In this document: positions 54,430 through 63,040 of the stretch, one piece after another | Layout: every line of letters begins with the position of its first letter | Position numbering within the stretch: the stretch's first letter is position 1 | NCBI GenBank assembly: GCA_035515795.1 | Contig: DATJAY010000004.1 | Coordinates: 208,753 to 272,752, forward strand | Source of the DNA: Candidatus Acidiferrales bacterium | GTDB taxonomy: Bacteria > Bacteroidota > Ignavibacteria > Kryptoniales > JAKASW01 | Length of the DNA stretch: 64,000 nt | Reading direction: 5' to 3' | Program-made: the position numbers and the translations under genes | The notes under the pieces: model-generated | Told to the model about the DNA's origin: nothing | What the model saw: the letters and a program-made list of their open reading frames with translations, nothing else | Database searches by the model: none

Positions 54430-55746
54430 ATGGACACCGTTAGTTTTGAACCCACGAAGCAATTGTTTATCGATGTTCTTACGAAGGACATCAGTATTCA
54501 TGATTGCGTTCTTGACTTGGCAGACAATTCTGTCGACTCATATGTTTGGCACAAATTAAGTCAGCGAAGGACTATCCAGTTAGGATTTGGCAAGGATGAG
54601 TTCCATGTTTACGATGATTGTGGAGGTATCCCTGCAAAGAAGGTAAGAGAGGAGGTGTTTCGTTTCGGGTTTTCGGATCTTAAAGCAAGGAGGTCCACGA
54701 TCGGGTTTTATGGTATTGGTTTGAAAAGGGCGGTGTTCAAAATAGCAAGGGAAATTAGATTTGAAACCGATGATGGCAATAAATACACTCGTGTGGATAT
54801 CAACGTTCATGACTGGGCCGAAAAAGAGCACGAATGGACATGGCCATTACATCCCAGCTCTGGAAAATCAAAACTGAAAAAGGCAGAGAAACCATACACT
54901 AAGATTGTTATGTCTGATCTAACAGACGAAGCAAAAGAGACTTTCGATGTAGCTTTCATAAATGATCTCAAGGAGACAATAGGTATTTATTATACCCGAT
55001 TTATTCAGAATAAAATTACTTTTATGGTCGACAAAGAAAAAATCGGCCCGTTCGATCTTGGAATTAAGTATAGCAAAGAATATCCGCCTGCCAATCATAT
55101 AGAAGAGTATGAGGGAGTGAAAATTCATATAACGTGTTGGATTCAGCCGTGGGAGGGACGTCGTACCGAGAAAGAACGTGGACGTCAAGGCTGGAACATT
55201 TTTATGAATGATCGGTTGGTTATCCATGATGACGCTTCGCCTAAAACTGGATGGTCAGGCGACGAAGGTCAGCTTCCGAAGATGCACAGCATCTTCAATC
55301 AATTTCGCGGTTTGGTTTTATTAGAATCGAAAGATCCATCAAAACTTCCCATAAATACTTTAAAAAACGATTTTCATACTGAAAATGTTGTATATAAGCA
55401 TTTGTTGAGTGAGATGATTCACGCTGCACGTCCATTGGTAAATTTTCTATCCAAGAAATACGGCCGTGCAGATGAAATTGAAGCAAAAGCAGTTCAAACG
55501 GCTATGGGATCAGAGGGCCAATCCGAAATAGAGACTGTTTCAATCGATAAGCTTACGAAGAATCGTGACTTTAAGGTTACTTCTACTCCTAAAGCAAATG
55601 ATGGGTTGGTGATGATTAGATATTGGAAACCGAAAGAACAAGTTGAATTAGTGAAAAACTATTTAAAAATAACAAAGAATCCTGACGTTGGAGTTAAGAC
55701 TTTTGACTACTTTGTAAAGGTTGAGGGGCTAGAAAATGAAAAGTAG
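54430..55746 (+). CDS. GHKL-type ATPase (HSP90/MORC/MutL-like)
   Basis: 438 residues. The N-terminal ~200 residues hold the GHKL motifs: N box VLDLADNSVDSYVW (Asp where the catalytic Glu of ELIDNS is usual), G1 DDCGGIPAKKV, and G2 with lid STIGFYGIGLKRAVFK. A second domain follows with a possible catalytic lysine region (DPSKLPINTLKNDFHTENV). ATP-driven dimer closure is expected. MORC/MutL-type ATPases act on DNA, and proteins of this kind recur in restriction and defence loci. GGAGG nine bases before the ATG. It overlaps the next gene by 11 bases; base composition is A+T-richer than the housekeeping genes around it. Confidence 0.85.
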   Translation: MDTVSFEPTKQLFIDVLTKDISIHDCVLDLADNSVDSYVWHKLSQRRTIQLGFGKDEFHVYDDCGGIPAKKVREEVFRFGFSDLKARRSTIGFYGIGLKRAVFKIAREIRFETDDGNKYTRVDINVHDWAEKEHEWTWPLHPSSGKSKLKKAEKPYTKIVMSDLTDEAKETFDVAFINDLKETIGIYYTRFIQNKITFMVDKEKIGPFDLGIKYSKEYPPANHIEEYEGVKIHITCWIQPWEGRRTEKERGRQGWNIFMNDRLVIHDDASPKTGWSGDEGQLPKMHSIFNQFRGLVLLESKDPSKLPINTLKNDFHTENVVYKHLLSEMIHAARPLVNFLSKKYGRADEIEAKAVQTAMGSEGQSEIETVSIDKLTKNRDFKVTSTPKANDGLVMIRYWKPKEQVELVKNYLKITKNPDVGVKTFDYFVKVEGLENEK

Positions 55747-56719
55747 TAGCTTCGAGAGGATAAACTACACGTTGCGTCCTAAAAAACAAATTGAACGTAA
55801 AATCTTGATCGAATTTTTTCAGCAGGTTTCCAAACATTCAAGGGAGATGGATATATGTAAATACCACTATATCGGAATGGGTTCTATTTTCTATTATGAT
55901 TTCATCCTATTCCATAAGTATTTACATATTAGACGAATGACTTCGATAGATGACAAAATCAACATCAAGAGATTCGAATTTAACAAGCCATATGATTTTG
56001 TGACCTTTCAACCCCAAAAGACGACAGATTTTTTTGGCGAAAATTCCTTAACTGACAAAGTAATAATTTGGCTCGATTATGATTACTCACTCTTCAGAAG
56101 ATTGAAAGACGGAACGATACAAACAACCAACATACTTAAAGACATTGACCTGATTACACAAAGCGTCAAAAATAAGAGTTTCTTAATCATAACCATAAAT
56201 GCAGGCTTTCCTAAACAAATAAAGGATCAGCTTACCGTGATCAGCCTTTTCAGAAAGTGGATGTCCAGGGAATTTAAATCTGGTGGAGAAATTGACGACG
56301 AGAAAGGTTTTCCTTTGGTCCAAAATATTATCCTGAATTTTATTGAGGAAAAACAAAAGTTTAATTCAACGAAATTCTACAAATTGTTCTCATTCAAGTA
56401 TAATGATGGGGCTCCGATGTTCACCCTTGTCGGGGTTTTTGATGACTCGGATGCCTTTCAGAAATCAGTTGTAAATGAGAGATTTGTAAAGATAGATGAC
56501 AGCATTGTTGATATCAACGTTCCTATACTCACTTATCGTGAGAAGCTTTATTTGGATTCACGTATTGAAGGTCTGTCGGAAAAGAATAAGGCACTTGATG
56601 ACTTAAAGTTTAAAGAGGAGTTGTCTAAGTTAGAATTTGAGTTGGATGACAGCGGCCTTATAAAATCTTATTTGGAATTTTATCCCTACTACCCGCAATA
56701 TTATGAAGGGGTGATATGA
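55736..56719 (+). CDS. Unknown protein, possibly with methyltransferase-like fold
   Basis: 327 residues, not recognised with certainty. Early on, YHYIGMGSIFYYDFILFHKYL followed by RMTSIDDK looks like the glycine loop and acidic strand end of a Rossmann methyltransferase, and VIIWLDYDYSL could be its fourth strand, but clear catalytic motifs are missing. The rest is helical and charged (LDDLKFKEELSKLEFELDD). Length is clearly longer than a simple methyltransferase. It overlaps both neighbours (11 and 4 bases), so it is a fixed part of the operon. It could be the effector, a DNA-recognition subunit or a pseudoenzyme. Confidence 0.75.
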   Translation: MKSSSFERINYTLRPKKQIERKILIEFFQQVSKHSREMDICKYHYIGMGSIFYYDFILFHKYLHIRRMTSIDDKINIKRFEFNKPYDFVTFQPQKTTDFFGENSLTDKVIIWLDYDYSLFRRLKDGTIQTTNILKDIDLITQSVKNKSFLIITINAGFPKQIKDQLTVISLFRKWMSREFKSGGEIDDEKGFPLVQNIILNFIEEKQKFNSTKFYKLFSFKYNDGAPMFTLVGVFDDSDAFQKSVVNERFVKIDDSIVDINVPILTYREKLYLDSRIEGLSEKNKALDDLKFKEELSKLEFELDDSGLIKSYLEFYPYYPQYYEGVI

Positions 56720-58011
56720 GGGGTATTCGGTATTTAATAGCTGATGCTAGAAAAAGTAAACAAATCTTCCTAAAACATGGATACCCTAAGCCTACTCTTA
56801 TTCTGACTTCTCCACCTTACCATGATATTAAGAACTACGGGAATTCGAAAAATCAACTCGGTTTCAACCAGACGTATGAACAATATTTAAAGGACGTTGC
56901 TAATGTCTTTCAGCAGTGTTACGAAATATCGAAACTCAATGCGACATTCTGGTTGGTTGTGGATACAATCAGGAAAAACGGTAGTACCGTGACCCTGCCT
57001 TTTGATATAAACAATAAGCTGCATGAACTGTATAAGAACGATACTTGGAATTTGAAAGAAATCATAGTCTGGAACAAATACAAGAACACACCATGGCAAG
57101 CAAAGGGACGCCTAAAAAATCAATTTGAGTATATTCTTTTCTTTACCAAAGGGAGAAATTTCAAATACCGAATCGACAAAACACGAGAAATAACCGACTA
57201 TAAGAATTGGTGGCTCACTTATCCAGAAAGATACAATTCTAATGGTAAGGTCCCGAGCAACATATGGGAATTCACAATCCCAATTCGAGGATGGGGAAAT
57301 AGCCGCCAAGAACACATGTGTCCTTTTCCTTTCCCGCTCATAGAGAGAATATTGTCCATTTCATCTGACAAAGGGGACATGATTTTTGATCCATTTGTCG
57401 GTTCTGGATCGACCTTGGCTCTTGCGAACGAGATGGGAAGAAGAGCAATTGGTTTCGATGTGAATTCAAAATATAAGAGAGAGTTTGAGGAAGATGTTCT
57501 GGTGGGAGCTAGGTTATATTGGAGTAAGCGTAAACAAGAATTGGATACGGTCAAAAAGAAGATAAGCAAATTCAGATCCATCAATCTAAGCCTCAGGAAG
57601 CTAAAGGCTGGTTTTGAAATAATCGAAAATCAGCCACGGAATGTAAAGAGGCAATTCCTTTTCTTTGCTCTCTTTGCCACGAGAAGGCGTGCCCAGGCTG
57701 ACCTTATCATGGTTCCAAAATCAGGAAATCAAAAGCAACTCAAGACCTCTGGGATTCAGCGGATGGCGAATGATATTTCTGAAATTTTTAGAACTAGCAT
57801 AAGCGTTAAAACCATCAGCAAGCAAAGGTTCAACCATTTATTTCCACGACGCCAGTCTTTCTTCGCATACAACAAGGACCATATTTTTAAGTACTTATTT
57901 AAAATGCGATCAAAGGAAATTGTTAATGCAAACGGTACGATCAAACCAGGTCTTTTATTCTCAGATCTAAAGCTCGCTCTTGATCCAAAGAATGCATTAG
58001 AAAAACTGTAG
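56716..58011 (+). CDS. Beta-class DNA methyltransferase (N4-cytosine or N6-adenine) with C-terminal extension
   Basis: 431 residues. Catalytic motif IV LTSPPYHDIKNYG (residues ~29-41) comes before SAM motif I FDPFVGSGSTLALANEMGRRAIGFDVN (~220-246), the order of beta-class enzymes; the TSPPY form is common among N4-cytosine enzymes. TRD-like sequence lies between (WNKYKNTPWQAKGRLKN). After the methyltransferase a ~165-residue extension follows (VKRQFLFFALFATRRRAQADLIMVPK; RMANDISEIFRTSISVK) that I do not recognise. ATGA overlap with the preceding gene. No recognisable endonuclease gene is adjacent, so it is either a solitary modification enzyme or part of a non-classical system. Confidence 0.87.
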   Translation: MRGIRYLIADARKSKQIFLKHGYPKPTLILTSPPYHDIKNYGNSKNQLGFNQTYEQYLKDVANVFQQCYEISKLNATFWLVVDTIRKNGSTVTLPFDINNKLHELYKNDTWNLKEIIVWNKYKNTPWQAKGRLKNQFEYILFFTKGRNFKYRIDKTREITDYKNWWLTYPERYNSNGKVPSNIWEFTIPIRGWGNSRQEHMCPFPFPLIERILSISSDKGDMIFDPFVGSGSTLALANEMGRRAIGFDVNSKYKREFEEDVLVGARLYWSKRKQELDTVKKKISKFRSINLSLRKLKAGFEIIENQPRNVKRQFLFFALFATRRRAQADLIMVPKSGNQKQLKTSGIQRMANDISEIFRTSISVKTISKQRFNHLFPRRQSFFAYNKDHIFKYLFKMRSKEIVNANGTIKPGLLFSDLKLALDPKNALEKL

Positions 58012-58135
58012 AATCTTTTGTAATAATTCCTTTCTTAAAGACTAAGGTCTACCGTATCCATTTTTCTTTTCAACAAACGAATGGAAATCTTTTTCATTGC
58101 GGAGTCTCAATTTCGAGACGATCCAAACCACAGCC

Positions 58136-58396
58136 TCATCTCTTCTCCCCCGTATTGCTTGCGAAGTCATTCACGGCCCGCACCAGCTTGTCGATGTGTC
58201 CGCAGACCATGGTATCGAAGGCTTTGTATCCCTCGGGCTGCAGATTGAATGCTTCCGGATAACTCTTCGCGATGATTCTCTTGACAATTGGAGTCAGGTC
58301 GTTTTCCAACGTCTTCATTTTCCACTCTTCCTCCATGGCCTCATCCCAGGCTTTGTCAAGCTCTTTCTGTCCTTCTTCCGTAATATTCTCCACCAT
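58136..58396 (-). CDS. Unknown small acidic helical protein
   Basis: 86 residues, not recognised. Strong ribosome binding site on the minus strand (AGGAGG, eight bases before the ATG) supports it as real. Predicted all-helical (EEGQKELDKAWDEAMEEEWKMK; AVNDFASNTGEKR), with one Cys. It converges on the three-gene operon. Confidence 0.6.
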   Translation of the reverse strand: MVENITEEGQKELDKAWDEAMEEEWKMKTLENDLTPIVKRIIAKSYPEAFNLQPEGYKAFDTMVCGHIDKLVRAVNDFASNTGEKR

Positions 58397-58684
58397 AAGC
58401 CTTGCCTCCTGAAGTTATGACGCTATTAATATAACATATTTGGTCAATAATAGGCTATAGTATTTCACCGCGGCTGTCTGTAACTTTTCAAACCAGATCG
58501 AGTAAATATCTGTTAGCTTATCAAACATACACTCTGAAAATATTGGAACAAGGATCAAGTAAAAACCACGGATTTCCACTGATTTCGTCGCTGCATCATG
58601 TTTGTATTCGTGATGACTTGTCCCTTTTATGTTACCCGTGTTCCATGTCTTGTTTCCCATCAATCAAAACCCTGAGGCAATAGT

Positions 58685-61600
58685 ATGAAAAGAACAGCTT
58701 TGCTCTTTGCAGCATTAATGTTTGCCGGTGCAGTCCAGCAGGCGACCGCGCAAATAGACGCGAGACTACTTCAGTATCCCGCGGTATCGAAAACACAGAT
58801 CGTCTTCGAATATGCAGGCGACCTGTGGGTGTCTCCGAAGGAAGGTGGAACGGCCAACCGGCTCACCACTCCTCCCGGAGACGAATTCCTTCCGCGTTTT
58901 TCTCCCGATGGATCGAAGATCGGGTTCACGGGCAACTACGAAGGAAACGTGGACGTGTATGTCATCCCGTCCAAAGGAGGAATGCCGTTACGGATCACGC
59001 ACCACGGCTATCCGGACAGGATGGTCGACTGGTATCCCGACGGCAAAAATCTTCTGATCGCGACCTCGATGGAAAGCGGCAGACAGAGATACGACCAGTT
59101 CTATAAAGTATCCGCCGAGGGAGGAATGCCGGAAAAACTTCCTATTCCCTACGGTGAATTCGGAACTGTATCCCCCGACGGAAACAAGATCGCCTATACT
59201 CCGATGTCGCAGGCATACCGGACGTGGAAGAGATACCGGGGCGGATGGGCGGCGGACATCTGGGTGTATGATCTCGAAAAAGGGACGGCGGAGAACATCA
59301 CGGACAATCCTGCAAACGACGAATTCCCGATGTGGCACGGCAGCACGATTTACTTTCTCTCCGACCGTGGCGAGAATGAAAGGGCAAATATCTGGGCTTA
59401 TGATATTAATACGAAACAGACGCGGCAGATAACCGACTTCAAAGATTTCGATATCCATTTCCCGTCGATCGGACCTGACGATATAGTCTTCGAAAACGGC
59501 GGCAAGCTTTATCTCCTCGACCTTGCCACGGAAAAATATCACGAGGTCAAGATCGAAGTAGTGACCGACGAGATAACGTTGATGCCGAAACCGGAAAGCG
59601 TCGAGAAGATGATCGGCAGCTTCGCCGTCTCCCCCGACGGCAAGCGCGGAGTATTCGAAGCCCGCGGCGACATTTTTTCAGTGCCCGCAGAAAACGGGAA
59701 CGTAGTCGATTTGACGAATACATCCGGAGCCTTCGAAAGATTTCCTGCGTGGTCTCCAAACGGAAGATACGTTGCATATTGGAGCGATCGATCAGGCGAG
59801 TACGAGCTCACGCTTAAGGACATGGAAAATCCCGCTGCGGAGAAGAAGCTCACTTCATACGGTCCCGGCTTCAGATACAATATTTACTGGTCGCCCGACA
59901 GCAAGAAAATAGCTTTCATCGATAAGGCTATGGACATCTACATTTATGATCTCGACAAAGACAAGACCACTAAAGTAGACAGAGAAGAATATTATTATGA
60001 GGGAGGTTTGGTTGGCTTCAAGCCATCATGGTCCTCGGACAGCCGCTGGCTTGCCTATGCAAAAGATTTTGACAACAGGCACACGGCGATCTATATTTAC
60101 GACTCGAAAGAAGCGGAGGTCCATCAAGTTACGAGCGGCTATTACAACGATGACGCGCCCTGTTTCGATCCCGATGGGAAATATCTGTATTTCTTTACGA
60201 ACAATACATTTGCTCCCGTGTACGGCGACATGGACAACACGTTCATCTACCCAAACTCAACGAGGATCGCCGCAGTTACTTTAACAGATACTCTTGCCTC
60301 CCCGCTCGCGCCGAAGGACGATACGACTTCGATCAAGAAGGATGAAGGGTCGAAGAAGGAAGAGCCGAAGAAGGATGAGGGAAAGAAGAGTGAAGAAAAA
60401 ACGAAGGAAGTGCGAATCGACTTTGAAGGCATCGCGGAAAGGGCAGTTATACTTCCGCCTCCCGCCGGCAACTACAACAATTTAGAAGCGGTTTCCGGGA
60501 AAGTTGTTTACCTGAAAGGTCCGAACAGCGGATCGGCGGATAAGAAGAACTCGATCGGATATTACGATTTGGATAAGAGGGAAGAGAAGACAATCTCGGA
60601 CGACGCGTCGAATTACATGATTTCAGCCGACCACAATAAGATCATGATCGCCAAGGATGGCTCATACTTCATCACAGACGTCGCTCCCGATCAGAAGCTC
60701 GAGAAGAGGATGCCGACGAGCCAGATGGAGGTGACGATCAACCCGCGCGAAGAATGGCATCAGATTTTCAACGACGTCTGGCGCTTTGAGCGAGACTACT
60801 TCTACGATCCGAACATGCACGGCGTCGATTGGAACGAGATGCGAAAGCAATACGGCGCACTGATAGACAACTGCATGACGCGGTCGGATGTCAACTACGT
60901 CATCGGCGAACTGATTTCCGAGATGAGCTCGTCGCACACCTACAGGTTCGGCGGAGACGTTGAGCAGTCCAAGCAGAGAGCGGTCGGATATTTAGGAATC
61001 GACTGGGAGCTCGCGAATGGAGCGTACAGGATCAAGACAATCATCAAGGCCGCGCCATGGGACAGCGATGTAAGGTCTCCGCTCGATCAGCCCGGAGTCA
61101 ATGTGAAAGAAGGGGATTACATACTTGCCGTGAATGATGTTCCCATCGACGTGACAAAGGACCCTTATGCGGCGTTCGAAGGTCTTGCGGGAACAACTGT
61201 TGAATTGACCGTCAACAGCAAACCGTCGATGGATGGCGCGAGGAAAATCGTGGTTGAAACGATGACCGACGAAGCAAGACTCCGCCAGCTTGCGTGGATG
61301 GAGTCGAATAGAAAAATCGTTGACAAAGAGACCGGCGGCAAAATTGGCTACATTTACGTCCAGGACACAGGTGTTCCAGGTCAGGACGATCTTGTCAGAC
61401 AATTGACGGCACAGTTCGACAAACAAGGATTGATCATCGACGAAAGGTTCAACAGCGGCGGACAGATTCCGGACCGGTTCATCGAGATGCTCAATAGAAA
61501 ACCGCTCGCATTCTGGGCCGTAAGAGACGGAAAAGACTGGCAATGGCCGCCTGTGGCCAACTTTGGTCCGAAGGTGATGTTGATAAACGGATGGAGCGGC

Positions 61601-61936
61601 TCGGGCGGCGACGCGTTCCCGGATTATTTCCGCGAGGCCGGTCTCGGTCCGCTCATCGGCATGAGGACATGGGGCGGGCTGATCGGGATCACCGGCGCAC
61701 CGCCGTTGATCGATGGCGGAGCGATCACTGTTCCGACATTCAGAATGTACATGCCCGATGGAAAATGGTTTGCCGAAGGACACGGAGTCGATCCCGACAT
61801 AAAAGTTGTCGACGATCCAGCTCAGCTTGCAAGAGGAATCGATCCGCAGCTCGAGAAGGGAATTGAAGTCGTGATGCAATTATTGAAAGATCATCCGCCG
61901 GTGAAACCTGAGCGGCCGGCGTACGAGAAGAGATAG
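58685..61936 (+). CDS. Tricorn protease homologue (S41 family)
   Basis: 1083 residues. Signal peptide 1-22 (ending TAQ), so periplasmic or secreted, unlike archaeal cytosolic tricorn. Order: six-bladed and seven-bladed propeller region (DGSKIGFTGNYEG; SPDGNKIAYTP; WSPNGRYVAYWSD; SPDSKKIAFID), a lysine/glutamate-rich linker near residues 545-575, a C1 helical domain with EMSSSHTYRF (active-site Ser-His), a PDZ domain (GDYILAVNDVPID), and the C2 catalytic domain with the nucleophile in INGWSGSGGDAFPDYF (Ser 971). Usual length. Cuts peptides; substrate unknown. Confidence 0.93.
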   Translation: MKRTALLFAALMFAGAVQQATAQIDARLLQYPAVSKTQIVFEYAGDLWVSPKEGGTANRLTTPPGDEFLPRFSPDGSKIGFTGNYEGNVDVYVIPSKGGMPLRITHHGYPDRMVDWYPDGKNLLIATSMESGRQRYDQFYKVSAEGGMPEKLPIPYGEFGTVSPDGNKIAYTPMSQAYRTWKRYRGGWAADIWVYDLEKGTAENITDNPANDEFPMWHGSTIYFLSDRGENERANIWAYDINTKQTRQITDFKDFDIHFPSIGPDDIVFENGGKLYLLDLATEKYHEVKIEVVTDEITLMPKPESVEKMIGSFAVSPDGKRGVFEARGDIFSVPAENGNVVDLTNTSGAFERFPAWSPNGRYVAYWSDRSGEYELTLKDMENPAAEKKLTSYGPGFRYNIYWSPDSKKIAFIDKAMDIYIYDLDKDKTTKVDREEYYYEGGLVGFKPSWSSDSRWLAYAKDFDNRHTAIYIYDSKEAEVHQVTSGYYNDDAPCFDPDGKYLYFFTNNTFAPVYGDMDNTFIYPNSTRIAAVTLTDTLASPLAPKDDTTSIKKDEGSKKEEPKKDEGKKSEEKTKEVRIDFEGIAERAVILPPPAGNYNNLEAVSGKVVYLKGPNSGSADKKNSIGYYDLDKREEKTISDDASNYMISADHNKIMIAKDGSYFITDVAPDQKLEKRMPTSQMEVTINPREEWHQIFNDVWRFERDYFYDPNMHGVDWNEMRKQYGALIDNCMTRSDVNYVIGELISEMSSSHTYRFGGDVEQSKQRAVGYLGIDWELANGAYRIKTIIKAAPWDSDVRSPLDQPGVNVKEGDYILAVNDVPIDVTKDPYAAFEGLAGTTVELTVNSKPSMDGARKIVVETMTDEARLRQLAWMESNRKIVDKETGGKIGYIYVQDTGVPGQDDLVRQLTAQFDKQGLIIDERFNSGGQIPDRFIEMLNRKPLAFWAVRDGKDWQWPPVANFGPKVMLINGWSGSGGDAFPDYFREAGLGPLIGMRTWGGLIGITGAPPLIDGGAITVPTFRMYMPDGKWFAEGHGVDPDIKVVDDPAQLARGIDPQLEKGIEVVMQLLKDHPPVKPERPAYEKR

Positions 61937-61956
61937 AAAAATTACCTCACCCTGAT

Positions 61957-61977
61957 CCCTCTCCTTGAGGGGGAGGG
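61957..61977. terminator. GC-rich hairpin between convergent genes
   Basis: CCCTCTCC (61957-61964), loop TTGA, then a G-rich arm ending GGGAGGG (to 61977), with one G-U pair. No U-run follows. It lies just after the tricorn gene and before the convergent CPBP gene end at 62084; a pattern of this type is common in intergenic regions of related genomes as I recall, so it may be a repeat. Confidence 0.4.
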
Positions 61978-62083
61978 AAATGGGTGGGGAAGTAATGCAA
62001 CGTTGGATTCGATGTGGAAGCGAGGATTGTAGGAGAGGATTGCTGGCGGCGCGGTGGCGGGAACTGATTTTTATAACATGAAA

Positions 62084-63031
62084 TCATTGTCCCGTTTCTG
62101 CAGCAAGCTCCTTTACCACAGAGTTCTTTTTGGTGGCCTGCCGGTACACGATCACAAAAACACCCGACAGAAGAATTGACGCGATAAATCCAAGAAACGG
62201 AGTCTCACCGGAGAGAAAAGCCACGACCGGATGTCCGTCCGGCATTTTATATAATGAAAGGACTGCGAGAAGATTGTTCGTGAAATGCGCCGCCATGCCG
62301 GGGAGAATGCTCTTGCTCCTGTAGTAGAAAAACCCAATGAGGATTCCCAGGAGGGAAAGTGAAATCAGGTTGATCGGCTGCATGTGATAAAGTCCGAATA
62401 TTATTCCCGCAATAAAGACGCTCTTCATTCCCATCGTGCGCTCCAGCGTTCGCTGGAAATACCCTCGAAAGAGCGTCTCTTCGCAAATTGCAGGTGTGAC
62501 GCACACAACGACGATCAGCCAAACGAACTCTCCTGTCGTGTATGATGTAAAAATTTGCGCGTCGATCTGTGCCAGGAAGTCCGGGAAGTTCAGCTGCTTC
62601 AATATGAATTCACCTATGAAACTGCTGACCGGTATAAATAGAATTGTGGTAATTACGGCGAGGAGTATCTCGCCAACCGGCACCCGGGTGAGCCTTATGT
62701 AAGAAAAGATTTTTTTCGTGTGCCAGTGCTTTATGAGCCAGATAGTCGGACCAAGCATGAAGACGAATTCACATATCATGACCGACAATCGAATCGGATT
62801 TTTTGTCGCCATGATCGTATCCTTCATTTCCTCCAGGAACGATCCGCCTTTATAATTCATTCCTCTGGAAAAGACCGCGATCGCAGCAACTATGTTCAGA
62901 CCGTAGTAATAAATGATGCCGACGATAATCAGTCCGAGGATAGCTGCTGTGGTAAGACTCTTATTTGGCCGTTCCCACGAGCCGTCATACCCCTCGCTGA
63001 TCATTTCCGGGACTTGAATATTCTCCGTCAC
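62084..63031 (-). CDS. CPBP-family intramembrane metalloprotease
   Basis: 315 residues with about eight hydrophobic segments. The family motifs are all present: ICEETLFRGYFQR (EEXXR), FGLYHMQP (FXXXH), and AAHFTNNLLA (HXXXN). CPBP/Abi proteases resemble Rce1 and cut inside membranes; in bacteria some process prenylated or peptide-like substrates or provide bacteriocin immunity. GTG start at 63031 nine bases after the stop of the preceding gene, so they form an operon on the minus strand. Confidence 0.9.
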   Translation of the reverse strand: MTENIQVPEMISEGYDGSWERPNKSLTTAAILGLIIVGIIYYYGLNIVAAIAVFSRGMNYKGGSFLEEMKDTIMATKNPIRLSVMICEFVFMLGPTIWLIKHWHTKKIFSYIRLTRVPVGEILLAVITTILFIPVSSFIGEFILKQLNFPDFLAQIDAQIFTSYTTGEFVWLIVVVCVTPAICEETLFRGYFQRTLERTMGMKSVFIAGIIFGLYHMQPINLISLSLLGILIGFFYYRSKSILPGMAAHFTNNLLAVLSLYKMPDGHPVVAFLSGETPFLGFIASILLSGVFVIVYRQATKKNSVVKELAAETGQ

Positions 63032-63040
63032 GAATTCTTT

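Noticed and set aside
54067..58135. Integrated element with attachment sites around the three-gene operon
   Set aside because: No integrase, no tRNA gene and no direct repeats could be found at its edges, so only the lower G+C suggests transfer.
58415..58663. 82-codon minus-strand frame upstream of the tricorn gene
   Set aside because: No ribosome binding site, no recognisable domain; composition looks non-coding.
60992..61879. 295-codon open frame on the minus strand
   Set aside because: Antisense to the catalytic part of the tricorn homologue, whose PDZ and S41 motifs are unambiguous.
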